DNA of 23,286 bases, taken from positions 1 through 23,286 of the forward strand of contig VBOK01000181.1 of assembly GCA_005877565.1 (NCBI GenBank), written 5' to 3'. The notes beneath the pieces were generated by a model that did no database searches, had not been told where the DNA came from, and saw only the letters and a program-made list of their open reading frames with translations. Below, one piece after another: positions 16,203 through 23,286 of this stretch (positions within the stretch are counted from its first letter, which is position 1; every line of letters begins with the position of its first letter). The DNA is from Nitrospirota bacterium (GTDB lineage: Bacteria > Nitrospirota > Nitrospiria > Nitrospirales > NS-4). The translations under genes and the position numbers were made by a program.

Positions 16203-17261
16203 ATGGGCGCCTGGCGTGGAGTGATCGAGGAGTATCGGGCCTACCTGCCGGTGTCCGCGTCCACCCCGGTCGTGACGCTGGGAGAAGGGAACACGCCGCT
16301 GGTGCGGGCGTCGCGCCTCGCCGAAACGATTGCGCCCCGGCTCGATCTCTATCTCAAGTTCGAAGGCGCCAACCCGACCGGCTCCTTCAAGGACCGGGGC
16401 ATGACCTTGGCCATCTCCAAGGCGGTGGAGGAGGGCGCGCGGGCGGTGATCTGTGCCTCCACCGGCAATACCTCGGCGTCGGCGGCTGCCTATGGAGGGC
16501 GGGCCGGGCTCCAGGTCTTCGTACTGATCCCCGAAGGGAAGATCGCGCTGGGCAAGCTCGCCCAGGCGATGATGCACCGGGCGACGGTCCTGCAGGTCGA
16601 AGGAAACTTCGATCAGGCCCTGACGATCGTGAAGGAGATCTCGACCAAGTACGGGATCATCCTCGTGAACTCGGTCAACCCGTACCGGCTGGAGGGGCAG
16701 AAGACGGCGGCGTTCGAGGTATGCGACCAACTGGGCGACGCGCCAGCTTACCATTTTCTCCCCGTGGGGAATGCTGGCAACATCACGGCCTATTGGAAGG
16801 GATACCAGGAATATTTTCACAACGGCAAGAGCACCAAGCTACCGCGGATGATGGGGTTTCAAGCCGCGGGGGCCGCCCCCATCGTGCTGGGACACGTTGT
16901 GGAGAAGCCCAAGACGATCGCTACGGCGATCCGCATCGGCAATCCGGCCAGTTGGGTCCCGGCGGTGCGCGCGATGCAGGAGTCGAACGGCAAGATCGAT
17001 CTGGTGACGGACGACGAGATCGTGGAGGCCTACCGCATGGTCGCGGCGCTGGAGGGCATCTTCTGCGAGCCAGCCTCCGCGGCCTCAGTGGCGGGCGTGA
17101 TCAAGATGCAGAAGGCGGGGCTGTTCAAGGACGGCGATTCGGCTGTGTGCACGCTGACCGGGCATGGGCTCAAGGACGTGGACATCGCGATTTCGGTGTC
17201 GCAGAAGCCGGCCACCATTCAGGCCAACATGGAAGACGTCGTGAGGGTCTTGGGCTACTAA
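16203..17261 (+). CDS. thrC: Threonine synthase
   Basis: The 352-residue enzyme is a fold-type II PLP protein of the short threonine synthase group. K63 in G-S-F-K-D-R-G-M is the PLP lysine, and G-N-A-G-N at 189-193 is the phosphate-binding loop. L-G-E-G-N-T-P-L and S-T-G-N-T-S-A-S are also typical. It converts O-phosphohomoserine to threonine. ATG 16203 was chosen because it lies one base after the hom stop with a GGTGAGG site about 9 bases before it; the open frame further upstream overlaps hom. No thrB homoserine kinase gene of the usual GHMP type lies in this operon, which bears on the role of the next gene. Confidence 0.95.
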   Translation: MGAWRGVIEEYRAYLPVSASTPVVTLGEGNTPLVRASRLAETIAPRLDLYLKFEGANPTGSFKDRGMTLAISKAVEEGARAVICASTGNTSASAAAYGGRAGLQVFVLIPEGKIALGKLAQAMMHRATVLQVEGNFDQALTIVKEISTKYGIILVNSVNPYRLEGQKTAAFEVCDQLGDAPAYHFLPVGNAGNITAYWKGYQEYFHNGKSTKLPRMMGFQAAGAAPIVLGHVVEKPKTIATAIRIGNPASWVPAVRAMQESNGKIDLVTDDEIVEAYRMVAALEGIFCEPASAASVAGVIKMQKAGLFKDGDSAVCTLTGHGLKDVDIAISVSQKPATIQANMEDVVRVLGY

Positions 17262-17293
17262 CCGTCTCGCGGGAGAGGGCGCACCTGGTTCGC

Positions 17294-18526
17294 ATGAAAT
17301 ATGTGATTCTGCTGGGGGACGGGATGGGCGACCATCCCGTGGCGGAACTCGGAGGGCGCACGCCGCTGCAGACGGCAAAGACCCCCAACTTGGATTTCCT
17401 GGCCAGGAACGGGGAACTTGGGCTGGTGAAGACGACGCCAGACGGATTCTATCCGGGCAGCGACGTGACGCAATTGGCGATCCTGGGCTACGACCCCAAG
17501 AAGTACTACACGGGCCTTGCGCCGCTGGAAGCGGCCGGCCTTGGCGTCACGCTGAGTCCCGACGACGTCGCCTACCGGTGCAACCTGGTGACGTTGCGGG
17601 CGGACACCGGCGGCTATGACGTGAAGAAGCTGGGGCCCCATGCCGTGATGGAGGACTACAGCGCCGGGGAGATCGACTCGCTTGAGGCAAAGGAGCTGAT
17701 CTACGACGTGAACGAGCAACTGGGCACCGAAGTCGTGCAGTTCTATCCCGGCGTGTCGTACCGGAATCTCATGGTCTGGGCCGAGGGCAAGCACCGCGTG
17801 GCGCTGACCCCGCCCCAGGACATCATCGGGCAGCCGGTCGGCGAGTACCTGCCGAAAGGCGAAGGCGAGAAGGTCCTGCGGACCTTGATGGAGGAAGCCC
17901 TGGCGATCCTGCGCGGCCATCAGTTCAATCAGGAGCGGGTCGAGGCGGGCAAGCGCCCCGCGAACGCCATCTGGCTGTGGGGGCACGGCAAGGCGCCGAA
18001 GCTGCCGAAGCTGACCGAGCGGTACAACCTCTCCGCGGCCATGATCTCGGCGCTGGACCTGCCCCGGGGTCTGGGCCTTGCCTGCGGTTTCGAGGTGGTG
18101 AAGGTGTCCGGCGCCACGGGAGCTGTGGATACCGACTATCGCGGGAAGGCCGAATGCGCGCTTAAGGAACTGGAGAAGCGTGACCTGGTCTACGTGCATC
18201 TGGAGGCGACGGATGACGCGAGCCACCAGGGAGATGTGCAGGCCAAGATGAAGGCTATCGAGTCGTTCGATGAGCACACGGTCGGCACCTTGCTGAAGGA
18301 ACTGCCGAAACGGGGCCCGCATCGCGTGCTGGCGGTCTGCAATCACGCGACGCCGGTCGCGCTCAGGCGGCATACGAACGACCCGGTGCCGTTCGCCCTC
18401 TACGAAGGGCCCGCGACCCGCGATCGGGCCGATGCACGGCGGCGCTTTAACGAGGCGGACGCCCAGGCCACGCATGTGGTCTTGGCGGACGCGACGAAGC
18501 TGATCGGGAAATTGCTGGGTAAATGA
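17294..18526 (+). CDS. apgM: ApgM-family phosphoglycerate mutase / proposed homoserine kinase
   Basis: The 410-residue protein belongs to the archaeal-type cofactor-independent phosphoglycerate mutase family of the alkaline-phosphatase superfamily. Visible are G-D-G-M-G-D with metal ligand D9, the S56 nucleophile in P-G-S-D-V-T-Q-L, D307/D308 and H311 in E-A-T-D-D-A-S-H, and H-x-x-x-D-P-V-P near 360-365. At the conserved D-H pair the sequence reads N350-H351, so an expected metal ligand appears changed. Family members next to threonine genes are classed as a proposed homoserine kinase (TIGRFAM model) because their genomes lack thrB. The position between thrC and lysC favours that role; glycolytic mutase activity is the alternative. 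The ATG at 17294 gives the conserved M-K-Y-V-I-L-L start, with GGAGAGGG 14 bases upstream. Confidence 0.82.
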   Translation: MKYVILLGDGMGDHPVAELGGRTPLQTAKTPNLDFLARNGELGLVKTTPDGFYPGSDVTQLAILGYDPKKYYTGLAPLEAAGLGVTLSPDDVAYRCNLVTLRADTGGYDVKKLGPHAVMEDYSAGEIDSLEAKELIYDVNEQLGTEVVQFYPGVSYRNLMVWAEGKHRVALTPPQDIIGQPVGEYLPKGEGEKVLRTLMEEALAILRGHQFNQERVEAGKRPANAIWLWGHGKAPKLPKLTERYNLSAAMISALDLPRGLGLACGFEVVKVSGATGAVDTDYRGKAECALKELEKRDLVYVHLEATDDASHQGDVQAKMKAIESFDEHTVGTLLKELPKRGPHRVLAVCNHATPVALRRHTNDPVPFALYEGPATRDRADARRRFNEADAQATHVVLADATKLIGKLLGK

Positions 18527-18530
18527 AGCG

Positions 18531-18558
18531 GTAGGGGCGATTCATGAATCGCCCCTAC
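18531..18558 (+). repeat. Perfect 28-bp palindrome directly before lysC
   Basis: The left arm GTAGGGGCGATTCA (18531-18544) is the exact reverse complement of the right arm (18545-18558), with no spacer. It fills most of the 40-base gap between apgM and lysC and resembles the dispersed GGGGCGA...TCGCCCC palindromes seen in many GC-rich bacterial genomes. No T run follows, so it is not a standard terminator. Confidence 0.9.
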
Positions 18559-18566
18559 AATTGAAT

Positions 18567-19784
18567 ATGTCCTTAGTCGTTCAGAAATTCGGCGGGACCT
18601 CGGTCGCGAACATCGACCGGATCAAGCACGTGGCGGGTCTTGTCGCCAAGGCCAGGCAGGCGGGCGACACAATCGTCGTGGTGGTTTCCGCCATGAGCGG
18701 CGAGACCGATCGTTTGGTCAAGCTCGCGCACGCGATCACCGAGTTCCCCGACGAGCGGGAGATGGACATGCTGCTCTCCACCGGGGAGCGTGTGACGATC
18801 GCCCTGCTGGCGATCACGTTGCGTGCGATGGGCTTCGATGCCCGCTCCTTCACAGGTCGCCAGGTGGGCATCATCACTGACAGCACACACACGAAGGCAA
18901 GGATCGAGCGGATCGTGGCTGACCGGATCCAGGCCGCGCTCGACAAGGGCATCATTCCCGTCGTGGCGGGCTTTCAGGGGATCAGCGAGCAGGATGACGT
19001 CACGACGCTGGGGCGTGGCGGATCGGACCTCACGGCGGTGGCGCTGGCCGCGGCGCTCAAAGCGGACCGCTGCCTGATCCATACCGACGTGGACGGCGTG
19101 TACACGGCGGATCCGAACCTGGTCCCGTCGGCGCGCAAGTTGGCGAAGGTTTCCTACGAGGAGATGCTGGAGCTGGCGAGCCTGGGCGCGAAGGTGCTGC
19201 AGAGCCGGTCGGTTGAGTTCGCCGCCAAGTATGAGATGCCGGTGGTGGTCAAGTCCACGTTCGTCGAGGGGAGCGGGACGCTGGTAACGAAGGAGGATCG
19301 GGACATGGAGCAAGTCGTGGTGGCCGGCGTGACGGGCGACCGCAACCAGGCGAAGGTCACGTTCATCGGAGTGCCGGACCGGCCGGGGATCGCCGCTCGC
19401 ATCTTTGGGCCGCTCGGGGCGGCCAATATCCTGGTGGATATGATCATCCAGAACGTGGGTCAGGGCGATCTGACCGACCTGTCGTTCACCATCCCGCGGG
19501 CTGATGTGCACAAGGCAGTGGACCTGGCGAACCGCATCGCGAAGGATATCGGGGCGCATAGCGTGGAGGTGAAGGATCAGATCGCCAAGGTCTCCCTGGT
19601 GGGGGTGGGCATGCGGTCCCACTCCGGTGTGGCCGCGCGGATGTTCGAGACTCTGGCCCGCGAACGGATCAACATCATGATGATCAGCACGTCGGAGATC
19701 AAGATCTCCTGCGTGATCGAGGAGAAATACTTGGAATTAGCAATCCGGGCCCTGCACGAGGCCTTTGGGCTGGGGAAGGGGTGA
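18567..19784 (+). CDS. lysC: Aspartate kinase
   Basis: The 405-residue protein has the usual length for a single-function aspartokinase. K-F-G-G-T-S-V at 7-13 binds substrate and nucleotide; V-S-A-M-S-G-E-T follows near 45, and T-T-L-G-R-G-G-S-D near 150 completes the active site. Two ACT domains fill the C-terminal third (V-P-D-R-P-G-I-A at about 270 and G-V-G-M-R-S-H-S-G-V-A at about 350), where lysine and/or threonine normally inhibit. It phosphorylates aspartate, the first step toward lysine, threonine and methionine. ATG 18567 is preferred; TTG 18561 in the same frame is possible. No ribosome site is visible because a 28-bp palindrome occupies the leader. The cimA start follows its stop by one base. 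Confidence 0.95.
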   Translation: MSLVVQKFGGTSVANIDRIKHVAGLVAKARQAGDTIVVVVSAMSGETDRLVKLAHAITEFPDEREMDMLLSTGERVTIALLAITLRAMGFDARSFTGRQVGIITDSTHTKARIERIVADRIQAALDKGIIPVVAGFQGISEQDDVTTLGRGGSDLTAVALAAALKADRCLIHTDVDGVYTADPNLVPSARKLAKVSYEEMLELASLGAKVLQSRSVEFAAKYEMPVVVKSTFVEGSGTLVTKEDRDMEQVVVAGVTGDRNQAKVTFIGVPDRPGIAARIFGPLGAANILVDMIIQNVGQGDLTDLSFTIPRADVHKAVDLANRIAKDIGAHSVEVKDQIAKVSLVGVGMRSHSGVAARMFETLARERINIMMISTSEIKISCVIEEKYLELAIRALHEAFGLGKG

Positions 19785-19785
19785 G

Positions 19786-21390
19786 ATGAAAGCAGACGAC
19801 GCGCGCCAGGTTGAAATCTACGACACCACCTTGCGCGACGGCGCACAGGCCGAGGATGTCTCGTTTTCGGCCGAGGACAAGGTCATGGTTGCCCAGAAGC
19901 TGGATGAACTGGGCGCTCGCTTCATCGAAGGCGGGTGGCCCGGGGCCAATCCGAAGGACATCGACTTCTTCCGCATGATCAAGACCGTGCCGCTCAAGCA
20001 GGCCAAGGTTGTGGCCTTCGGCTCGACGCGGCGGGCGACCAACCCCGTGCAGGCCGATCCCACTTTGAAGGCCATCCTCGATGCGGACACCCGGTATGTG
20101 ACCCTGTTCGGCAAGAGCTGGACCCTGCATGTGACGGACGCGCTCGGCGTCTCGCTGAAGAAGAACCTCGAGCTGATCGAGGATTCCATCGCGTATTTGA
20201 AGGGCAAGGGGAGGCAAGTGTTCTATGACGCCGAGCACTTCTTCGATGGCTACAAGGCCAATCCGGACTACGCCCTGCAAACCCTCCTGAAGGCCCAAGC
20301 GGCCGGCGCCGAGCGGCTCATCCTCTGCGACACGAACGGCGGAACGATGCCGTGGGAGGTCAAGCGGATTGTCGCGGCAATCGCCCGCGAAGTCCGCGTG
20401 CCGCTCGGCATCCACGCCCACAACGATGCGGAGATGGCGGTTGCCAACTCGCTGATCGCGATCCAGGAGGGCGTGCTCCAGGTGCAGGGCACGATCAACG
20501 GGATCGGCGAGCGGTGCGGGAATGCCAACCTCTCCTCAATCATCCCGAACCTGCACTTCAAGATGAAGATGCCGGCAGTGACCCCGGACCAGTTGCGGAA
20601 CCTCCGTGAGGTGTCCCACTTCGTGGCCGAGATCGCCAACCTGGTCCCGCACAAGCACCAGCCCTACGTGGGCGACTCGGCCTTTGCGCACAAGGGCGGC
20701 GTGCACATCGATGCGGTGCGCAAGAACCCGATGACTTACGAGCATATCCGCCCGGAGGCGGTCGGCAACCGCCAACGGATGCTGATCTCCGACTACGCCG
20801 GCAAGAGTAGCCTGTCGGCGAAGGCCGAGGAGTTTCACATCAAGCTGCCGAAGAAAGACCCCAAGGCCCAGGAACTGCTGGCGACGCTCAAGGACCTAGA
20901 GAACCAGGGCTACCAGTTCGAAGGGGCCGAGGGCTCGTTCGAGCTCTTGATGCGCCGGATGCTGGGCAAGCACAAGCCGTCATTTGAGTTGCTGGGGTTT
21001 CGCGTGATTGTGGAGAAGCGGCGGGCGGATGAGAACCCGATCTCGGAGGCCACGGTGATGGTCAAGGTCGGCTCCACGGTGGAGCATACCGTGGCCGTGG
21101 GCACCGGTCCGGTCAATGCCCTCGACCATGCCATCCGCAAGGCGCTCGAGAAATTCTATCCGCAGTTACGGGAGGTGAAGCTGCTTGACTATAAAGTCCG
21201 TGTCCTGGCCGCCAATAAAGGCACGGCCTCTCGGGTCCGCGTGCTTATTGAATCGGGAGACCACAAGGAAAAGTGGGGGACGGTCGGAGTTTCCGAGAAC
21301 ATCATGGAGGCAAGCTGGCAGGCGTTAGCCGACAGCATCGAATATAAGATGGTGAAAGACCGTCGTTCTGCCAAACACACTTCTGCTTGA
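19786..21390 (+). CDS. cimA: (R)-citramalate synthase
   Basis: The 534-residue protein is a member of the isopropylmalate/citramalate synthase family. The N-terminal TIM barrel begins with Y-D-T-T-L-R-D-G-A-Q-A-E (R17, D18), and the metal-binding H210 and H212 are in G-I-H-A-H-N-D. The F-I-E-G-G-W-P-G-A-N-P-K-D segment points to the citramalate rather than the isopropylmalate branch. The C-terminal portion, from about 400, is the regulatory LeuA-dimer domain that usually binds isoleucine. It joins acetyl-CoA and pyruvate to give citramalate, a threonine-independent route to 2-oxobutyrate and isoleucine. The start ATG has a GAAGGGG ribosome site formed by the end of lysC. It is the last gene of the amino-acid operon. 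Confidence 0.92.
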   Translation: MKADDARQVEIYDTTLRDGAQAEDVSFSAEDKVMVAQKLDELGARFIEGGWPGANPKDIDFFRMIKTVPLKQAKVVAFGSTRRATNPVQADPTLKAILDADTRYVTLFGKSWTLHVTDALGVSLKKNLELIEDSIAYLKGKGRQVFYDAEHFFDGYKANPDYALQTLLKAQAAGAERLILCDTNGGTMPWEVKRIVAAIAREVRVPLGIHAHNDAEMAVANSLIAIQEGVLQVQGTINGIGERCGNANLSSIIPNLHFKMKMPAVTPDQLRNLREVSHFVAEIANLVPHKHQPYVGDSAFAHKGGVHIDAVRKNPMTYEHIRPEAVGNRQRMLISDYAGKSSLSAKAEEFHIKLPKKDPKAQELLATLKDLENQGYQFEGAEGSFELLMRRMLGKHKPSFELLGFRVIVEKRRADENPISEATVMVKVGSTVEHTVAVGTGPVNALDHAIRKALEKFYPQLREVKLLDYKVRVLAANKGTASRVRVLIESGDHKEKWGTVGVSENIMEASWQALADSIEYKMVKDRRSAKHTSA

Positions 21391-21415
21391 CTTCTTGCGA
21401 ACGCCTTCGTATCCT
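21387..21415 (+). promoter_or_regulatory. Sigma-70-like promoter for ihfA
   Basis: TTGACT (21387-21392, 5 of 6) and TATCCT (21410-21415, 4 of 6) are 17 bases apart. The -35 overlaps the cimA stop codon. Transcription would begin about 40 bases before the ihfA ATG. Confidence 0.55.
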
Positions 21416-21463
21416 GATGATCTCTAAAGGGATTTTGCCTGGTTGGATGAGAGGGGGAGAGGG

Positions 21464-21736
21464 ATGAGGAAAGCAGACCTGGCGACCGAAATTTACGAAA
21501 AGGTTGGTGTTTCGAAGAAGGAGGCTGCGGACCTCGTCGAACTGGTCCTGGATACGATCAAGAATGTCCTCCAGAAAGGAGAATCTTTTAAAATCGCCGG
21601 ATTTGGAAATTTTATTGTTCGAAGCAAAGGGCCTCGCAAAGGTCGGAATCCGCGGACTGGTGAAGAAATCGGGATTACACCTCGACGTGTGGTGACCTTC
21701 CGTCCGAGCCAAATCTTCAAAAAATACGTGAACTAG
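21464..21736 (+). CDS. ihfA: Integration host factor alpha-like DNA-bending protein (HU/IHF family)
   Basis: The 90-residue protein is the normal length of HU/IHF subunits. The helical dimerisation part (residues 1-45) is followed by the signature G-F-G-N-F at 46-50. The DNA-gripping beta arm holds R-N-P-R-T-G-E-E at 61-68, where P63 would wedge into the minor groove. The ending R-R-V-V-T-F-R-P-S-Q is closer to IHF alpha than to HU, although a homodimeric role cannot be excluded. Such proteins bend DNA and shape promoters and the nucleoid. The ATG at 21464 follows a purine-rich GAGGGGGAGAGGG stretch. Its own promoter at 21387 separates it from the amino-acid operon. A MerR-type gene follows 18 bases later. 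Confidence 0.9.
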   Translation: MRKADLATEIYEKVGVSKKEAADLVELVLDTIKNVLQKGESFKIAGFGNFIVRSKGPRKGRNPRTGEEIGITPRRVVTFRPSQIFKKYVN

Positions 21737-21754
21737 CCACCTGCGCTGGCTGTA

Positions 21755-22135
21755 ATGGCGACCGGGATGTCAGCGTCCGACCATGGCACAAGCACCGCAG
21801 TCGGCGAGAAGCTCTTCTACAAGATCGGTGAAGTGAGCCGGCTGACTGGCCTTCCCGCGTATGTCCTGCGGTTCTGGGAGTCTGAACTCGGGTTCCTGCG
21901 TCCCCAAAAGACCAGGGGCCGGCAGCGGAAGTACACCCCGAAGGACATCGAGATGCTCCTCCAGATCAAACGGATGCGGTACGAGCAGGGGTTCACGCTG
22001 GAGGGTTTGAAGCGTCGGTGGCATACACGGGCAGGCATGCAAGAACGGCGGCCTTCGCGCGACACGGTCGAGGTGGTCCGGCGCGTGAAACACGAGGTCC
22101 ACGAGATGCTGAAGGTTCTCGGCGATTCGACGTAG
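21755..22135 (+). CDS. MerR-family transcriptional regulator
   Basis: The 126-residue protein has a MerR-type winged helix-turn-helix at about residues 22-88 (Y-K-I-G-E-V-S-R-L-T-G-L, L-R-F-W-E-S-E, R-x-Y-T-P-K-D-I-E-M-L). A short, probably helical tail follows. The tail lacks the cysteines of metal-sensing MerR proteins and any larger ligand domain, so the signal is unknown. In several bacterial groups a gene of this type directly follows ihfA, which suggests a housekeeping role. ATG 21755 has a poor ribosome site, and ATG 21767 in the same frame is possible. The 5-bp hairpin AGCCA/TGGCT in the gap could mask the start region. Confidence 0.85.
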   Translation: MATGMSASDHGTSTAVGEKLFYKIGEVSRLTGLPAYVLRFWESELGFLRPQKTRGRQRKYTPKDIEMLLQIKRMRYEQGFTLEGLKRRWHTRAGMQERRPSRDTVEVVRRVKHEVHEMLKVLGDST

Positions 22136-22166
22136 GTCGATCCCGGCCCGATAAGTCTGAATGGTT

Positions 22167-22243
22167 CGGGGCGTAGCGCAGCCCGGTAGCGCACTCGCTT
22201 GGGGTGCGAGTGGTCGTGGGTTCAAATCCCGCCGCCCCGACCA
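22167..22243 (+). tRNA. tRNA-Pro (anticodon GGG)
   Basis: The acceptor stem pairs CGGGGCG (22167-22173) with CGCCCCG (22233-22239), followed by A and an encoded CCA (22241-22243). The anticodon stem CTCGC/GCGAG encloses the seven-base loop TTGGGGT, giving anticodon GGG at 22201-22203, which reads CCC and CCT. The T loop TTCAAAT is standard. A run of six T residues follows at 22254-22259. Confidence 0.95.
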
Positions 22244-22296
22244 ACCCTCGCTATTTTTTCATAACCTCGCGTGCTTGACGGTGAGCGCTTCCTGTG

Positions 22297-22950
22297 ATGA
22301 TCAATCCAGACCACGCCCGGTTGAAAATGGTCGAGGAGCAGCTCGTTCCCCGGGGCATCACCGATGCGCGGGTCCTGGAGGCAATGCGAAAGGTCCCCCG
22401 GCATCTGTTCCTCGAGGAAGCCCTGGCTGATCGCGCCTACGACGATTCGGCTTTGCCGATCGGCGAGAAGCAGACCATTTCACAACCGTACATCGTGGCG
22501 CTGATGACGCAGGCTCTGGCGCTCCGGGAGACCGATAGGGTTTTGGAGATCGGCACGGGGTCCGGCTATCAGACGGCGATCCTGGCCGAGCTGGCGGAGC
22601 GGGTCTATTCCATCGAACGGGTGAAGTCGCTGGCCCTTCAGGCGCGAGAGCGGCTTGACCAGATGGGCTACCGGAACGTGGCGATCCGGATCGGAGACGG
22701 GACCTACGGGTGGGGAGACGCCGCGCCGTTCGACGCCATCCTGGTGGCGGCCGGGTCTCCGAGCGTACCGCCGTTGCTCGTCGAGCAGTTGCAGGAAGGC
22801 GGGCGGCTGGTCATTCCGGTCGGCGACCGCCATGTGCAGCGGCTGCAGGTGGGTATGAAGCAAGTCGGACAACTGGTCGTCAGCGACTTGGGCGACTGTG
22901 TTTTCGTCCCCTTCATCGGGGCCTTCGCATGGAACGCGGACGCATGGTGA
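22297..22950 (+). CDS. pcm: Protein-L-isoaspartate O-methyltransferase
   Basis: The 217-residue enzyme has the family's usual length. I-G-E-K-Q-T-I-S-Q-P-Y-I-V-A-L-M at about 55-70 is the conserved substrate-site region, and V-L-E-I-G-T-G-S-G-Y at 82-91 is the S-adenosylmethionine-binding motif I. It methylates isoaspartyl residues in aged proteins so that they can revert to aspartate, a cytoplasmic repair activity. ATG 22297 was chosen with GGTGAG 11 bases before it; the preceding GTG 22294 is an alternative. The 3' end overlaps the cysS start, indicating coupled translation. Confidence 0.93.
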   Translation: MINPDHARLKMVEEQLVPRGITDARVLEAMRKVPRHLFLEEALADRAYDDSALPIGEKQTISQPYIVALMTQALALRETDRVLEIGTGSGYQTAILAELAERVYSIERVKSLALQARERLDQMGYRNVAIRIGDGTYGWGDAAPFDAILVAAGSPSVPPLLVEQLQEGGRLVIPVGDRHVQRLQVGMKQVGQLVVSDLGDCVFVPFIGAFAWNADAW

Positions 22951-23286
22951 AGATCTTCAACACCCTGACCGGCCGGAAGGATCCGTTTGAGCCGCTCGTG
23001 CCCGGCCAGGTCCGTATGTACGTGTGCGGCGTGACGGTCTACGACGACAGCCACCTGGGCCACGCCCGCAGCGCCGTCGTGTTCGACGTCATCCGGCGGT
23101 ATCTGGAGTACCGAGGGTACGACGTGAAGTTCGTCAAGAACTTCACGGACGTGGACGACAAGATCATCAATCGGGCCCGGGAACTGAGCCTGCCGTGGCA
23201 GGCCGTGACAGCCCGGTACATCGACGCCTACTACCGCGATATGGGACGACTCGGGGTCCGCCCGGCAACGGTGGAACCCAAGGCCA
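22944..23286 (+). CDS. cysS: Cysteinyl-tRNA synthetase, N-terminal part
   Basis: The gene runs off the window edge after 114 codons, about a quarter of the usual 460-500 residues. The visible part has the class I start K-I-F-N-T-L-T, the zinc cysteine C28 in Y-V-C-G-V-T-V-Y-D, and the HIGH-type nucleotide motif H-L-G-H at 37-40. N-F-T-D-V-D-D-K-I-I at about 65-75 is also characteristic. It charges tRNA-Cys with cysteine. ATG 22944 overlaps the pcm stop by 7 bases; ATG 22929 in the same frame and GTG 22947 are alternatives. Confidence 0.93.
   Translation, partial: MVKIFNTLTGRKDPFEPLVPGQVRMYVCGVTVYDDSHLGHARSAVVFDVIRRYLEYRGYDVKFVKNFTDVDDKIINRARELSLPWQAVTARYIDAYYRDMGRLGVRPATVEPKA

Noticed and set aside
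16721..17293. N-terminal extension of the ApgM frame into thrC
   Set aside because: It overlaps thrC in another frame and has no homology; the conserved family start is M-K-Y-V-I-L-L at 17294.
17258..18475. A 405-codon minus-strand frame opposite apgM
   Set aside because: Antisense shadow with low-complexity R/H/Q-rich translation and no motifs.
18573..19622. A 349-codon minus-strand frame opposite lysC
   Set aside because: Same reason: antisense shadow of a well-conserved aspartokinase with no domain evidence.
22244..22296. T-run after tRNA-Pro as an intrinsic terminator
   Set aside because: Six T residues are present at 22254-22259 but no stable stem directly precedes them apart from the tRNA itself.

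Overview
The window is a GC-rich bacterial chromosome segment, densely coding, with no phage genes, insertion sequences or CRISPR arrays. The gene content and order suggest a Nitrospira-like member of the Nitrospirota. The clues are an alaC-hom-thrC-apgM-lysC-cimA operon followed by ihfA, a MerR regulator, tRNA-Pro, pcm and cysS, together with a SmbP-type histidine-rich periplasmic protein and a membrane-anchored five-heme cytochrome. This assignment is inference from remembered gene neighbourhoods; there is no 16S rRNA here to settle it.

Layout. Bases 1-1643 hold the end of a flavodoxin/WrbA-like reductase and a FixC-like flavoprotein. A small TPR gene (1856-2170) lies on the minus strand. 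Bases 2265-6936 carry four plus-strand genes: a histone-deacetylase-family gene, a five-heme cytochrome c, a two-domain rhodanese and an archaeal-type ATP-dependent DNA ligase. The first and last of these are broken by an internal deletion that also shifts the frame. Bases 6959-8307 hold smbP with its own promoter and terminator, then a nitrilase-superfamily hydrolase. A divergent UvrA-family gene (8304-11087, minus) meets the hydrolase tail to tail in a shared TTAA and fires away from a four-domain signalling protein (11258-13540: metallo-beta-lactamase, degenerate receiver, cyclic-nucleotide-binding, GGDEF).

A near-consensus sigma-70 promoter at 13575-13603 precedes the amino-acid operon (13664-21390). 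It encodes alanine transaminase, homoserine dehydrogenase, threonine synthase, an ApgM-family protein that may replace the missing homoserine kinase ThrB, aspartate kinase and citramalate synthase. Together these make aspartate-family amino acids and feed isoleucine synthesis from pyruvate. A perfect 28-bp palindrome sits immediately before lysC. The window ends with ihfA behind a second good promoter, merR, tRNA-Pro(GGG), pcm and the start of cysS.

The points most worth a second look are the four-domain c-di-GMP protein, the two similar gene-breaking deletions 3.7 kb apart, the ApgM protein with an apparent metal-ligand Asp-to-Asn change in a threonine operon, and the palindrome that occupies the lysC leader.
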